From contig NC_034414.1 of NCBI RefSeq assembly GCF_002078875.1, positions 32,246,773-32,310,772 of the forward strand: a stretch of DNA of 64,000 bases. The letters are read 5' to 3'. Made by a program: the position numbers and the translations under genes. Positions 10,696 to 24,336 of the stretch are shown here, piece after piece. The stretch is from Numida meleagris (taxonomy: Eukaryota > Chordata > Aves > Galliformes > Numididae). How positions within the stretch are numbered: the first letter of the stretch is position 1; each line of letters opens with the position of its first letter. Under the pieces are notes generated by a model. That model ran no database searches. It was given only the letters and a program-made list of their open reading frames with translations, and had not been told where the DNA came from.

Positions 10696-13189
10696 GGGAT
10701 AAAGTAAACTTCCCACTTCATTGCCTGAGATTTCTGGAAATGTAAAATCTTAGGTACAAATACAAGGGTCCACTTGTTTCATCATTTTAAAATGTAATTA
10801 TTTTCCTTTAATTTTATCTAAACATTTTTTTGCCCCAAATAGAAAGACTAAAAATGCTGTTTTACATGTCATGTATTTTACCATGGAACAAAGGAAGAGT
10901 GATCAGTAAAAAAAATAACAACAGTAAATATGAACTACAAAGAACATTGAGTCATTGCTATCCTTTCACAAAATGGAACGCTCCAACTCATGAAGATGAT
11001 AAAGATAATGGTTAAAAGACTGTGCATGGGAACAGAATCCGCATTTCCAAAATTCAGAAGCTGTTATGGGTGAAATCCCAAAGCAGGACTGTCAAAAACT
11101 TATCTTGGAAGTACATCCAACAATGAATCGTAGTTTCTGCAGGAATTCAGGTATGGTAGAAATTGTCTTTTTCGTTCCACATTCTCCAGTATGAGAGTCA
11201 GGTGCTTGTCACATCTCCTTGTGAAATGCTATGTAAATTCTGTAAAGCAGATATCTTTCAATGTTAGAACTTTCCTGCTACTCCAGTAATTTGGGAACCA
11301 GAAATCAATACTGTGTCATTGGGGAAATATTCCCATTACAAATGTACTAATGCTATAAAATTACAACAAACATATAGATAAAAAGAAGTACCTGTGAAAG
11401 GGCTGACGTGTTCATTTTAGCCTTAAAGATACCAATTTAAAAACAAGACAAGATTAAAGCTCACTTGCAGAGCTATAGCACTAATCAATTTTGAAATTCA
11501 GCAACATCCAGTTCATTAAGCTGAAGAACAGCTCAAGTCAAAAGATCTGAATATGAATCACTTACAAAAAAGTGTCTTTGCATCAAAGTTGATTTTGTAC
11601 CTTTGTTAGGTTTAAAAGTAAAAGTCAGAACTAAGGAGTCTGAGGCAAAAGAATTCCTGCATTGTAAGTTCACTCTATCCAATAATAATAAAATAGATTA
11701 AATGCAGGCATATACATACAGCTTTGCTGTCTACAGACAGGGTTATGAGAGTAACTATGACAAAGCTTTGAGAAGGCTACTTGAGAAGAGTCATCACTTC
11801 TATGACCTTGACATTGGTTGGTCTCACAACTTCTATGCAATTTAGTGATGTGCAAGAACAGATGATGGTGCAATACATAGAAATGGCAGCATTTAAAATT
11901 CATAGTAGCATAAGGCCATTACTTCTCCCACTGGGCCACTTGAACTTTAATAATGTCTGACCTAGTTGGCCAATAAGTTCTAGCAGCAGACAGAGGAAAA
12001 TTGCCAGTATTAGATACTGTTTGAAAGATTTTTCATTTAGAAGGACTTAGAAGTTCCTTTAAGAACAGGGCACCAATTCCTCCTGTAGACACCTTGATTT
12101 TTGGTGTCCGTTGTAACGGTCAATATATTTTAAAACAACTGCAGACAACACATGATTTGTATCAGATGTGAAAAAATAAAATGCAGAGGTAAACACAAAT
12201 TATCAACACAGGCAACAATCACAAAATAATGCTCACTCTGCAGAATTAAAGTCTACCTCCTTTCATCAATACAAAAACTAACTTTTGGCAGTAGTAATAG
12301 AAGTGTAACTCAAAATAAGCAATATTCTAATTGTTACAAAGTACTTCTGATCAAGTCCCTGCAAAGTTAAAAGTGAAGTCAGAAGAAAGTTGCTATTTCC
12401 CCCTCACTTCAACTTGATGCTGAGAACAGCAGGACATTTTCAGAGCGGATAAACAGCAGTAGATTCTACGGTTAAAGATGGAACTCTGACAGCACAGGAA
12501 TAGAACGGTGCTATTTCCACCTGAAAAGAAACTACCCTTTGGTCTTATCTTAGTAAGCAAGTAGATAATAATTTCCCTGAAATACTGTTATTTTTTGTCC
12601 TTCCAGAACTAAAAAACAACTGTTCCATGTTTGAAACCTACCAAAATGCCAAAACCACACAAAGACCCTTGTAAGTAAATACCTGTAAGTAAATATAAAG
12701 GATATTCACAAGACAGGCTTTAAAAGTACAATGTCAATGCTAAAAATGAAATTAAAATTTAGACAAATATTAAAAAGATATTCTTACATAGGACTTGAAT
12801 GACTTTCAAACCTTTTCATGTTACGCATACCAGAACCTTTTTGGTACCCTTTGATCATATCGTCAGGGGGTTCACTGACAAAAGAAACTGATAGGAGGAG
12901 TCAAATAGAGTTTGCCTCTCACCATCAGCCTGATAATCTTAGTACATATCCTTCCAACTACATATCCTTGCCATTCTCTAAAATTCTCCTTTTAAGTCTA
13001 TGAATACAAAACTATTTTTATTAGTAAATGACAATTTTTGAGCTAATTAGACTGTTCATTTTGTTAAAAAATTAGCCTGTATGTAAAATGCATATCTGTG
13101 CCAATTTGAAACTAAACAAATCCCCAAACACCCTTAAACAATTTGCTCCTAAAAATATATAATCAAATTTAGAAAACTATAAATTATAT

Positions 13190-13330
13190 TTAAATTTATT
13201 ATTTACAAGCAATTAATTACGAAGACAGCCAGGTGGCTTTCATTACATAAATTACTGTTAATGACACTTGCCTCATGCTGCTACTGTATTTAGTTAGCAT
13301 TTGCATGCATCACATGTCAAGCACACACAC
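13190..13330. promoter_or_regulatory. Candidate conserved element with homeodomain and octamer sites
   Basis: A repeat-free AT-rich block containing TAATTA at 13214-13219 and the POU octamer ATTTGCAT at 13299-13306, together with CAGGTGGC and TGACAC. The composition is typical of vertebrate noncoding developmental elements. This is a visual judgement only. Confidence 0.2.
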
Positions 13331-14536
13331 TGTTGCACAGCTATCTCCAGGGTAAAACTGAACACCCTAAGTCAAAAAAATCTCCCAGTAAACTAATAAA
13401 AAATGGTTAATTCCTTAAAAAAGTGAGGATCATATTGAAGTTTCTCATGCAGGATATAATTTAAAGAATTTTACCTCCACCAAGCATGGATTGTATAGAA
13501 GTATAATTTTAAGTAAATTCCAGTTTGAGTAATGATACTGATTTAAGGCAAAAAATAAACACATTTACAGCTAGTCCACTTTAGTTTTCAGTCTTAAACT
13601 CTACAGAGCGTATTCAAGTTTATAATTTAAAAGTTACTTGTAATAATAATGTAATAAAACAGAATAATTGTTGTCTCTCTACCTAGCTGACAGCATACTA
13701 TTTTGTCTTGTATCTTTATGTTACTGTATTATACATGCATATATTTACAAAGTCTACTTCAGTCTTTCCAAAATTGAAATCTTACACTTTAACATAAAGT
13801 TGATTGCACTTCTCAGGTATATCTTTCTAGAAGGAATAGCTTACATAGAGAGAATAAACTAGTTTTAACATTGGAGGTATGGCAGAATGCACTAAGAAGG
13901 AAATCCAGCCATTCCTTTTTACAAGTAGTCTTCCAGAATTCTTTTTTAAAATTCCTATCTAGAAGTGTGACAAATGCACTTACTGGCAGGCGACAGAAGA
14001 AAGTTTGACATGAGGTGCTCACAATTTCATATTACTCTGTACTAAAGCTTTAGCCTCGTTTTCCACTTCTAGCAATAGAATTTTCCCTTCTCTTCAACTA
14101 CTTTCTTGAGGATTTAAATTTTCTTTGTACTGCTCTGAAAATGGCCACAAAGACCCACCTTTGCTTCCTGCGCTGTTGCAATAAAGGCTGGGAGAAGTCT
14201 GATTCCATGCCCTAGCTAAACAAAGTCATCGCTGATGTAAACAGTCAGTAGGTTCACTGCATAGCATCAACTTCATTAAGCACCAAAATTTGACTGGTCT
14301 CAGTAAAATGGATCTAGAGGCTTCAGTAAACAAATAATGTGGAAACTAACGAATAAGGAAAACTAGTTCAACATCAAACATTTGCTCTATGTCAAAATAA
14401 ACTGAATATGACCTCAATATGTATCAAGTCATATAGTGTGACTCATTGACACTTCTTAAATTTCTGGGTAGTCAAAAACGTAATAAAAATATACACTGCT
14501 GTCTTAACATTAAAGCACATAAAGACTAGATTTGGC

Positions 14537-14552
14537 AAAAAAAAAAAAAAAA
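14537..14552. repeat. Poly(A) run, 16 nt
   Basis: An uninterrupted run of 16 A within intron 1. Confidence 0.9.
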
Positions 14553-15364
14553 GTCAGTGAGAAGAGGGTAAGTAAACTTCACTAGAATTCAGTGTAATCT
14601 GATAATTAACATCCTTCGGGTAGCTTTCAGGAAGGGCCCAAACAAAACATTCCAACTTTATCCACTCCTATACTTTAGTGTTAATATGTTACAGTAAAAC
14701 AGCAAATGCCACAGTGCCGTTTCCTTCTCCTGATTTATTTTTAATTTTTTCTCCACATTTAACTCTCAGGTCTTTGTATTTTACCTAACTCTTAAGAATG
14801 GCAAATTAGCACAACTAGGATACCAGAAGACAATAGCAATTGAGAAGTTGGAGGAAAAGAATATTCTAGATTGGACCGTTAACATTTCTGTATGTTAGTC
14901 AGTAACCAACAACTTATCTCTTAAAAAAGAGTGCATGTTCTTATAAAAAAGTGAGTCATCCTCTCCACCTTTAACGAAAGGGCACCTGAATGTTCCCCAG
15001 TCAAAAATAAGGATGTTGAGACCTATATTATTGAAATTATTACATGACTGAGAGGCAAAAAGGAGGCTAACCTATAGAACAATATTGATTTGGGGTGGAT
15101 ACCTTTTGTTTTCAAACTTCTCCTTTTAAGTAAGTTTCTTCAAATCAACTTTCACTTAGAAGTAATTTCTCCTTCCCCACAACAGTAAAGCTTTAAGGCC
15201 AAAAACAGAAACAATGGAATTTAGCAGATATGCAAGTACTATTTTCTTTTACTACCATAAAGTATTTTGTTAAGTTTTTTGTATCACTTCCCATTAAACC
15301 AATGTCAAACAATTCTTTAACTTAAAGTTATGGCTGTTTATCTGTAATCTGTTACCTGTAACAG

Positions 15365-15392
15365 AAAAAAAAAAAAAAAAAAAAAAAAAAAA
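15365..15392. repeat. Poly(A) run, 28 nt
   Basis: An uninterrupted run of 28 A, the longest homopolymer in the window. Its length may be polymorphic or mis-assembled. No retrocopy was recognised next to it. Confidence 0.95.
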
Positions 15393-18300
15393 GCAGAAGG
15401 CCTCTCTAGCACCCTAATCACCATATCAATGACACATGCCACAACAGAGAAGCACTAGTTTATTTGATTGATCATGGTAGATAAACTCCAAATAACAGAG
15501 AAATTAACAAATGCTTGACATTTGCTCAACATCCATTATTCTGACACTGCTTTCAGGATTTCAAAGCCTGGGAGTATGCTTAATCAACATTCATATTCCC
15601 CAGTGAGCTACAGGCACCATATTGTGCCCCGCCTTAGTACTGATGAAAACTGCATATTGGCCATTTCCAAAATGTTCTGGGACTCCACACAGGGCCCCTT
15701 CTCTCCCTTGTTCCTGTTCTGCAGTTTTCTTTTAAACACTTCCAAGACAAAAGCATCTGCCAGTTTTTCTCTCTGGGGATGTATGCAAAATGAACTTAAC
15801 AGTTTTAAGGCAGAGAAACCCTCACATCTAAATTCATTCATAGGACAGAAAAGGGCCTAAGAGGCCTCTCTAGGGACAAAACCCTGCTGAAATTTTCCCC
15901 GACAACAGTGGGAGCTTTATAAAATCTAAGTCCAGACAATTTCCAATTCAAATGCCCAGCATAGCATGACCTTTGTCAGATCTATGAGCCCTAGATGCAC
16001 CCACTACTTTTTTATTCTAACCAGCACAGACATTAGACAGGGCACTACTGCTAAGCAGGAGGTTGAATATTTGCATGCTCTTCCATTGTGAAAATGTAAC
16101 AGTGACAGCACTGTGTCGAATTCTTTTCCCCCTAGAACTCTAACTCCATAGGAGAGGCATAGCTGACAGATGACTCTCCCAACATCTGTGTTATGTACAC
16201 TGCACAGCTGAGGAACCTTGGATCACTGTCACAGCTTCTCGGAGATGACCCACACCTTTCTTATATCTATCCATGAACAAAAAAGTAAAATCAGAAATTG
16301 AAAACACCACTTTTTAAATGAAAAGTAAATATGGCAAGAAAGATTAACATAATTTAGTCATTAAGCTGTTCACATATCAGCTCACCATATGTTGTATAAA
16401 TGTCCCATACAAAATAATTTATCAGACCTGACACGTTGCACATCATATTGTATTATTTAATATGCTTACCAAAATTTCATGGATCAAGCTCCACTTCTGA
16501 AAGTATATAGAAAGCTCTAGAAAATATTTCTTCATCTTCTATGATTTATTTTGATTACCTTTTACAGCTACATGATAAAGTGGAACTTGCAAAATTACGA
16601 GGTTAAGGTTTACGCTGCTATTGCTTCATAGACTAAAATATAACAGATGACTCCATGTCTATACGCCATTTTACTTGCATTTAATATTTAGAAGTACATT
16701 AAACTAAGCATGTTGCTTTCCACTGTGTATTTTAATGATTTTAACTGGTTATTTCAGTATACATCCACTAATGCAAAGTTCCATTGATATATGACCCTTG
16801 GTGAAGAGACTAAAATGCTAAGAATTACAAAATGTATTAAAGCAAATGACTGTCATGTAATTAATTTTGACTCCCACTCCAAACACTCTACAAAGAAATA
16901 CATTAATTTCTCAAAGTAGATGAAACATTTGAATAATACTTTTAAATTATTGAGACTGAAAATGTTAGAACTGTAGGATAATATCACTAGATAAATGGAC
17001 AAATTCTTCATCCAGAAACCTACAGCCACAAAAACAATCACATATAAGAATGATCGCCCATCACTAGTAAGGTCCATGTGTAAACAGTAAATTAAAATAA
17101 AAAACATAAGCAGAAAGCTGGTAGATAGTAGTTATTGAGTAACCAGTGATATTTGTTTGAAAAAAAAAATACACTTAGAGCACACAATAACAGACATGGC
17201 TAGAAAAAAATTCAGACTGAAACCATGCATTTATCCTGTAAACAACCATTTTCTTTTTCTCTCTCAGACCACTGATGTCAAAGGAACACAATACAAATGA
17301 GATAAAAACGTAGTCTGACTTTTTGGTCAATAATTATACTCTGTTTCTAATAATAGGATAAAGAAAAACATATTTCTGTTTCAGAAAACTCACTCCAATG
17401 AGGTCATTAAACACTGTATTTGAAACGGAACTTGCTTGGCCTTTTTGGAGTACCTGCCAACCGTTCAAAATAAAACTTTTTAGAACTCTGTAAGAAACAG
17501 AAATTTATGTCTTCTTTTGATCTTTTTATATTTTGTGTATCGAGAATAATGAGCTTGTCTAGGAAAACACGTTGCTTACCTGTATTGAAAACTGAAGGCC
17601 AGTTGGATTGAGAACATGCATTTATATTAGTGCTGGAAATGGCTAGTGTTGAATTGTTGTTTTGCCATTAGGAACCTACACTCATTCTCTGGCTATCAGT
17701 TTTTGTACTCTGCACCAGTTCTAGCCTCAGGACATATGCAAGCATTCCACAGAAGAAATGCAAAAGGACTGGACACCACCAGATCAATAGTGGATTGAAA
17801 GGATGTTCTGCCATCTCCTAGCAGACCACAAATGGAAAGAGAGACACGTGGTGTCATTATTATCATGAGTCCTCAGTAATGATGAGGAACTCCAAAAGAC
17901 TCTTCATGTTAATTCAGATAAAAACCCCTTCAGTCATAAAAGTGAATATTACCTCTATATGGTCATATGGTCAGTTTTTATGTTGTCTTCAAAACAGTTT
18001 CTGGCAGGCTACATTACACAAACTACTACCTTTGGTATCACAAAAATCTCACTCAGAGAAAAATTTGAAAACATTCTGCTTTCTGTGGAAGCATTATCAA
18101 TTGGGCTAGTCTTAGTTTAGCTACTTACTTACTCTTAGCTTAGGTCATGCACTGTATCATGTATCCCAATCAAATCACTACCACATTCAAACGTTATGGA
18201 CACTAGAATTTAAGAAATACATACAAAAAGAAATGATAAGATCAATAAAAGTACTTTAGTTGCTGACAAAATATGGTTCACAACCTAAGGAGTTTATGAG

Positions 18301-18580
18301 CCAGAACACTTTTCCTTCAAGAAATGCAGATTCCTGTTCAGTAAATTTAAGCCTGCTAAGAAGTTCACTTACTTTGAATTCTTCGTTTGAAGTCCAGGGA
18401 CAAGAATTCCATGAAATACAAGTTGAAAACTAATGATAAAGCATGAAATCTTAGCATGCCAATGGGAGTTTGAAATCTACTTGTATGGTACCAATTAGTC
18501 AAACAAATGAACAAGGCTTTTAACCATCACTGGATCTGAAGAAAACAGAGCAGTATTTTTCCAAACCTTTTCTAATGCTG

Positions 18581-18597
18581 TTTTTTTTTTTTTTTTT
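18581..18597. repeat. Poly(T) run, 17 nt
   Basis: An uninterrupted run of 17 T in intron 1. Confidence 0.9.
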
Positions 18598-21500
18598 CTG
18601 TAACAATGCTTTATTAGATGTGTCTTAGAAGACATTCTTAGTAGGATTAGTTACTGTAATCTATATTCTTACTGAAAACAATCCTTATCATTATTTCATT
18701 CAGTTTGAAATAGCATACAACCTTCTGAGACATTCATGTTGCAGAAAGACATGATATTTTCACCAGGAACTTACAGAAGTAAACAATTAAAAATGATTCT
18801 CCTCAAAGCTTATATGTTATTTTATTAAGTGATATGATAAGCTTAGGGGCATATATCAGAACCAAAATGGTTGTAGTCATTAATTTAAGTAATAAATCAT
18901 AGGTTCTGCCAACAATGACAGCAAACAGATGCTAACAAGAAGATGTATTATTTAACATTGCCATGCGTTATAAAAATGTAAGAGTTTAGGACACGTCTTA
19001 AATTTTTATAATAATATGCATTTAATACATTACTGTTTTGACACATACAAGAAACAAATTTATAGGTCTCATTCAGCACTTGCTTTCTCTTCTGTGAACA
19101 CAGAATGGATTCCTGAGGGAAAAAAAAAGCTCAAGTGAACGTATCAAATGGATGTTTACAACAAAATCAAGTTGTTTGTCTTGCTGTCTTGAAGTAAGTA
19201 TCATAAGCATTGAATCTCATTAAAAAAATGAAAACCAACACATCTGCCTTTACATAAACAGAATCTTTTCCCTGAAAGTTCCCAGGAAATTCAAACTATT
19301 AAGTTTATCTATATACAGGTAGCAAAGCACCTTATCATTTGGTAGGAAGTTACATAAACAATTCCTTACAATTCAGAGTATCGATACTGTGTAACTCTCA
19401 ATGAGCCTGCTAAGTTATAAGAATAGCAGAAGTTTCATTCTCCAGTATGTCTTATTATATATTCCCTACATCAATTTAAATAATATCATGGAACGCTACG
19501 ATGATTTTCACCAACTGCATCCTTTGCGAAAATGTCAAAACCAAAAACTCTATGGTAGTTAGCAAAATTACTGTAAACATGATCTATTCCATTCCTCCCA
19601 CTCATGCCCGCTCTCTTCTCAGGACTCTGAAAGCCTGACAGAATGATGATCTGATCCAAGTCCTGACATCTGAAAGCTTAGGAAATGCAATTATGCCTTT
19701 TGGCAAGCCCAGCCACACTAAACAGAATCACTGTGTACACACCTTTTTCAGCACTGCATCTCTACTGCTAGTACAGCATGCTGCATAAGGACCCTCTGCA
19801 GGAGGGTCAATTGTTTCTAAGAAGATGAGCACTTTTCCCAAACATTTTTGTTTTGCTTTAAGGATACTGAATAATAGCATTCCTGTTTGCGTTCTGTTTC
19901 ACGTTCATTTTCAATCAACTTCCCCAGGTACCAGCACAGTTTCTTTCTTGGAAGTGCCTCAGTCAATGCTTTAAAACACTTGAGGAAGCAGTGATCAGAC
20001 TATGGAAACTAAATTTTCTTCATTAAGTCTACTGAAGCAGATATTAAAAATGCATTTAATATACTGGGGATGGCTGGTGGGCATCACTGACTGTGACAGG
20101 CCAGTTACTGATGAGCTGCTGTCAGACAGCCTTCTCAGCAGGGATCTGTGTCTAAGGCTGCTGAAGGACAGCAATATCTTCCCTTGTGTGTAAGCTCTAT
20201 TCATCTCCCAAGTATTTACTAAATCACAGACCTGTGCACACAAACCCAGCGTTTCAGCGCATGCTAACAAATGATGGATGGCCTAGTCAATTCGTTATGT
20301 CCTGAAAGCGTGATTTCCTGCCATTCCAATCATCAAACCTCCAGAGCCTTCAGAGCTGATCAGTCCTGGAGAATATATTTTGCAGGCTCTATTAAAGCAG
20401 TAGAGGTTCTTTCCATTAGTCTCAAACTTTTTTTTCCTGCCTGATTTAAAGAGATTTAAAGAGAACACTCTCCTTCCTCCAGCACCACCACTATCACTCT
20501 TATCTGTGTAAAGCATTCAGGACATGTATCACTAGTGTGTTAGTAAAAAAGCACTCCTGGAACACTAGCCAGTTAAAAATACATATTTTGTCTGTGATTA
20601 CTATAAAACACTACAATCTTTTATTTAAATAATCCATACGTCTTTATTATGTAACCTAGGCAACCCCCAAAACATTTTGTAACTTAGCTTCTATAATCAA
20701 ATACCTTTTACAGCAAGGGAGTGCTCAAACGGACTTGTTTTCTTTGTATTTGCCTAGTGAAACAGATCAGAGCTTTCTTAATTGTGTTCCTTTTAAAAGG
20801 ATAAGCCAGTTAGGAATAAACTTCCGATGTTCCAAAGACAAGTTAGCTGTCAAAGAAATAAAGTTTCCAGATTTCTCCCTTTTCATAGCAAGGCAATACA
20901 CTTGACAGTCTTTCTTTTACATGCTAGAGGAGAAATTTTATTTAGCTTATCTATTCAGTGATCTATAGGAACAGGACATGCATAACTCACACTCTCTATC
21001 TGAAGCACTGAGCTTCAAATGAATCAGCCTACACCTGCTGAAGAGTTAGTTGTCTTAAGGTACTGCACATTTTTCTAATGTGGTGTAACAGATAGGAGAA
21101 AACTTTATGTCACTAAGTATTTGGTTGCTCTAAAATGCAGACACTTCAATTTTCCTTGCTTGCTAGGTGTGATCCAGCCACATCCAGCACAAACCAATCC
21201 ACATTGCCCTACCATTCACCTCAACCTTGACCTGGAGATTAAACTCACTTTTATTGCACACAAAGGTCATCCATGTTAGGTCAAAATTCAAAGTCCCTTG
21301 TCAGCTAAGGTTGATATATTCCAACCTTTCCTACTCTAATGCATCAAATTTTTCATGGTGAGGTCATATTCAGCAGACAGTGTATTCAGCGATTTATTGT
21401 GCTATTGTAATATAGCCCAGAATATGATTGTCCGAAAACCAACACATGAATAAAATATTTTTCTTTCTGATGTACAAAATCTCCTCTGCTCATAAAATTC

Positions 21501-21937
21501 TGTCCTAGACTAGTCTGCAGACTTCAGAAGAATGACACAGTGAGGAACTGTTTCTCAAATACAGTCAAAAATTACCATTGTTACCATCACTGTCCATAGT
21601 ACAAGCAACATGAGTATAAGGGCACCCTAAAATCCACAGGTCAATTAAAAAGCACATATGGTCAGTGTTAAAACTTCCACTTCATCCTTAACAGCTGACA
21701 TAATCTGGCCCTTAAATCTGTAGACATCTGCTGGTCTATCTGATGACATCCAGCTCACTTTAGAATGAAATACTTAGAAGAGTGTTACAGGATGTACATT
21801 CCTACTCTACTCGTGATGATCACTACCATATAAATTGTAAAGTGGCAAAAAAGCACAACCAAATTAAACTTTATGAAACAACACGGTAACATACATTATG
21901 ACCAAGACAAGCTCTGCAGCTTTGACATAAGAAAGGA

Positions 21938-22151
21938 TTCTTTTCTCCCTCTTTTTGTCCTTGCCTCTTCTTGCTTTTCCTTACAGTTTTTTCCTTTCAT
22001 TTTTTCTTTTCACTCTTAATTTCTCTCTCTTCTCTCTTTCACTTTCTCCCCATCCTTTCCTGTTATTTTTTTTGCTCTTCCCTTTCCCTATTTCTTCTAT
22101 TTCATTTTTTTCTCACTTCTCCTTGTCTGTTTTAACTCTTTCTTTCCTGCC
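21938..22151 (+). repeat. Long polypyrimidine (CT-rich) tract
   Basis: About 214 bp made almost entirely of T and C on the plus strand. The frame of Phe, Leu and Ser codons read across it is a by-product of this composition. On the transcribed CDIN1 strand the tract is purine-rich. Confidence 0.85.
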
Positions 22152-24276
22152 ATAGTAAGCAAAAGCACCTAACACATAGTTATAGTATACTCAGAGTGCT
22201 TTTTTTATTATAGAGAACTCATTTCCATGTCTGCTTTAAGAGATCCCCTCCAACCCTTGTAGTCCACCATCAAGTCTTCAAAGGACATACGACTGACTTC
22301 TAAGTGGTTTGCATAAATCCCTCAAGGCCAAAAAGGCTTTCACTTTACTCAGCCAATATGAACCTCACAAGTGTCCTAAGCCCTATTCTGTGTGATACAT
22401 ACAATTTTTTAAAGGAACTGGACACCTATATGATAATCCTTCCCATGCTGCAGGGAGAAAAGGTTAAGAGAGAAGGAAAATACTTATCAGTACTAAAGAA
22501 TTCAGAAAGTACAATGTTAGTTCTGGCTGCACATTTCAAGCAAAATTTCAAGATTAACCTTTAAGATAACTTTGCTTTTTACTAGAATGGACATCTTAGG
22601 TGGGAAAGCTTGTAAGGAAAAGAAATGATACATGTATCATTTTGTATCAAATTGTAACAGAAAAATACATTGTACTTCCTCAATATAAACTTAATGTTGA
22701 CACATTCTAACTCATGTCATCTACTGCCTAGTTAATAAAAACATGCCAACAACTCCCCAGAAAATCCTTTCCATCTCTTCCCGAAGAAATCCTAAAGGTC
22801 TAGAACTTACCAATGTAAGAATTTTCCTTCTAAATGCCATCTATAGTGATCAGAGAAATAAAAACCTGATCAAAACTGTGCTTCCCATTCTCAATGCTTT
22901 TACTGCTATCAATTGCTATATTTTAAATTTGTATCTTAAGAATAAACTTACTAAAGAATACTGGAAGAAACAAAGTTCTTCTGAATTAAATGCTGGTTTC
23001 TGTTACATAGTACTTCGTGTTACAGAGGAGAATTAGTTTCCTTCCTATTTAGAGCCAAAGCTCAACCAGTTTTTCATGTGACACATTAAATCCAATCAGT
23101 TTCAAGTCCTCTGAGACTTCAACAGTGAAAAGAGAAAACTTATACTGCTCTCTGGTTCATCTTAGCAAAACTGTAATATCTTAAGAGTAGACATCTGTAA
23201 TACGCAGTGGATACAGATCAAGACCTGATACCAAGGCTACAAAGTACTTATGTCCAAAGGGAATTACATCAATTCATATTACTTTATGAATGTGTATTTA
23301 ATTCCAAGAATATTTTCATTATGCTACATTTTATTTTACATTTCTGAAAATTTGTATATTGTTAATTTGCTTTTCAAATAATAAGCCAAAATCACTTTCT
23401 CATCTCTTATTATCAGTCTTGCATTTGAGGTTAAATGCTTTGAGAACACAGCAAATGTTAAATTATGTTAGATTTTGCTACATATAATAGACAAAACCAA
23501 ACAGTAGTGTAAAACTTTGTTTACTCTGAAGTTTAAAATAAAAGAAAAAATGAATACAAAACCTAATAAAATCATAGCTGCTGTAGCTGTATGGTCCAGA
23601 TCATGTAAACATGATAAATTAGTGTGAAATATTTGCCACTTCAAAACAGACAGGGTGGAAAGTTTAGCACTGATCAGTTAGTCTCTCTTTCCAGGACTAC
23701 TTTCTCCTCCTTCATAAGGTGGTTTACTGAAATTGGTGAGGTGGTTTATATAGGCAGAGCATGAATTTTTCATTGTTAAGCAGTGAATACACAGAAAAGC
23801 AGAGAGAGCTTAAACTACACTTTCATTTTAAGAAATAAAAGTTTCTATCCCTTGTGGCACAAAAGCATCTTTCTAAATAAGAATTTCTCGATAAATGCTT
23901 GGAGACTGCATACAGTTCATCTGCTTATCTAAATATTTTATCAACTATTCAGAAGAGGAGAGGTAGCCAAGAAACAGCAGAATTCTGTCAGTTTTGCTGT
24001 GGCGAAAGGCTTTCCAGTTAGAAGAGAGTGCAACTGATTTCTCACACACCAGCAGGTTGGGGACCCATATGTAAGACACCTCTATCCAATACAGCTGAGC
24101 TTGAGTCCTGAGCACAGAGCTCCAAGAGCCACCTAGACAGCCAGGTGCCCCTACTCTCAAGCTCACTGCCAGTACACCCTCATGGAACAGCAGCTCCAAG
24201 GAACATCAGAGCAGAGGACAGAGAGTCCACCTTGACTCTATCTCCTGGCTCCACTAGCAGCAGGCCTCGGAATCCA

Positions 24277-24336
24277 GAAACAGAAAGGAAAAACAAACAA
24301 ACAAAAAAACAAAAAAAACAGAAAAAAAAAAAAAAG
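24277..24336 (+). repeat. A-rich tract with CAAA units
   Basis: About 60 bp of A with interspersed C and G, including tandem CAAA units and a 14-nt A run. It follows about 230 bp of comparatively GC-rich sequence. Confidence 0.85.
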
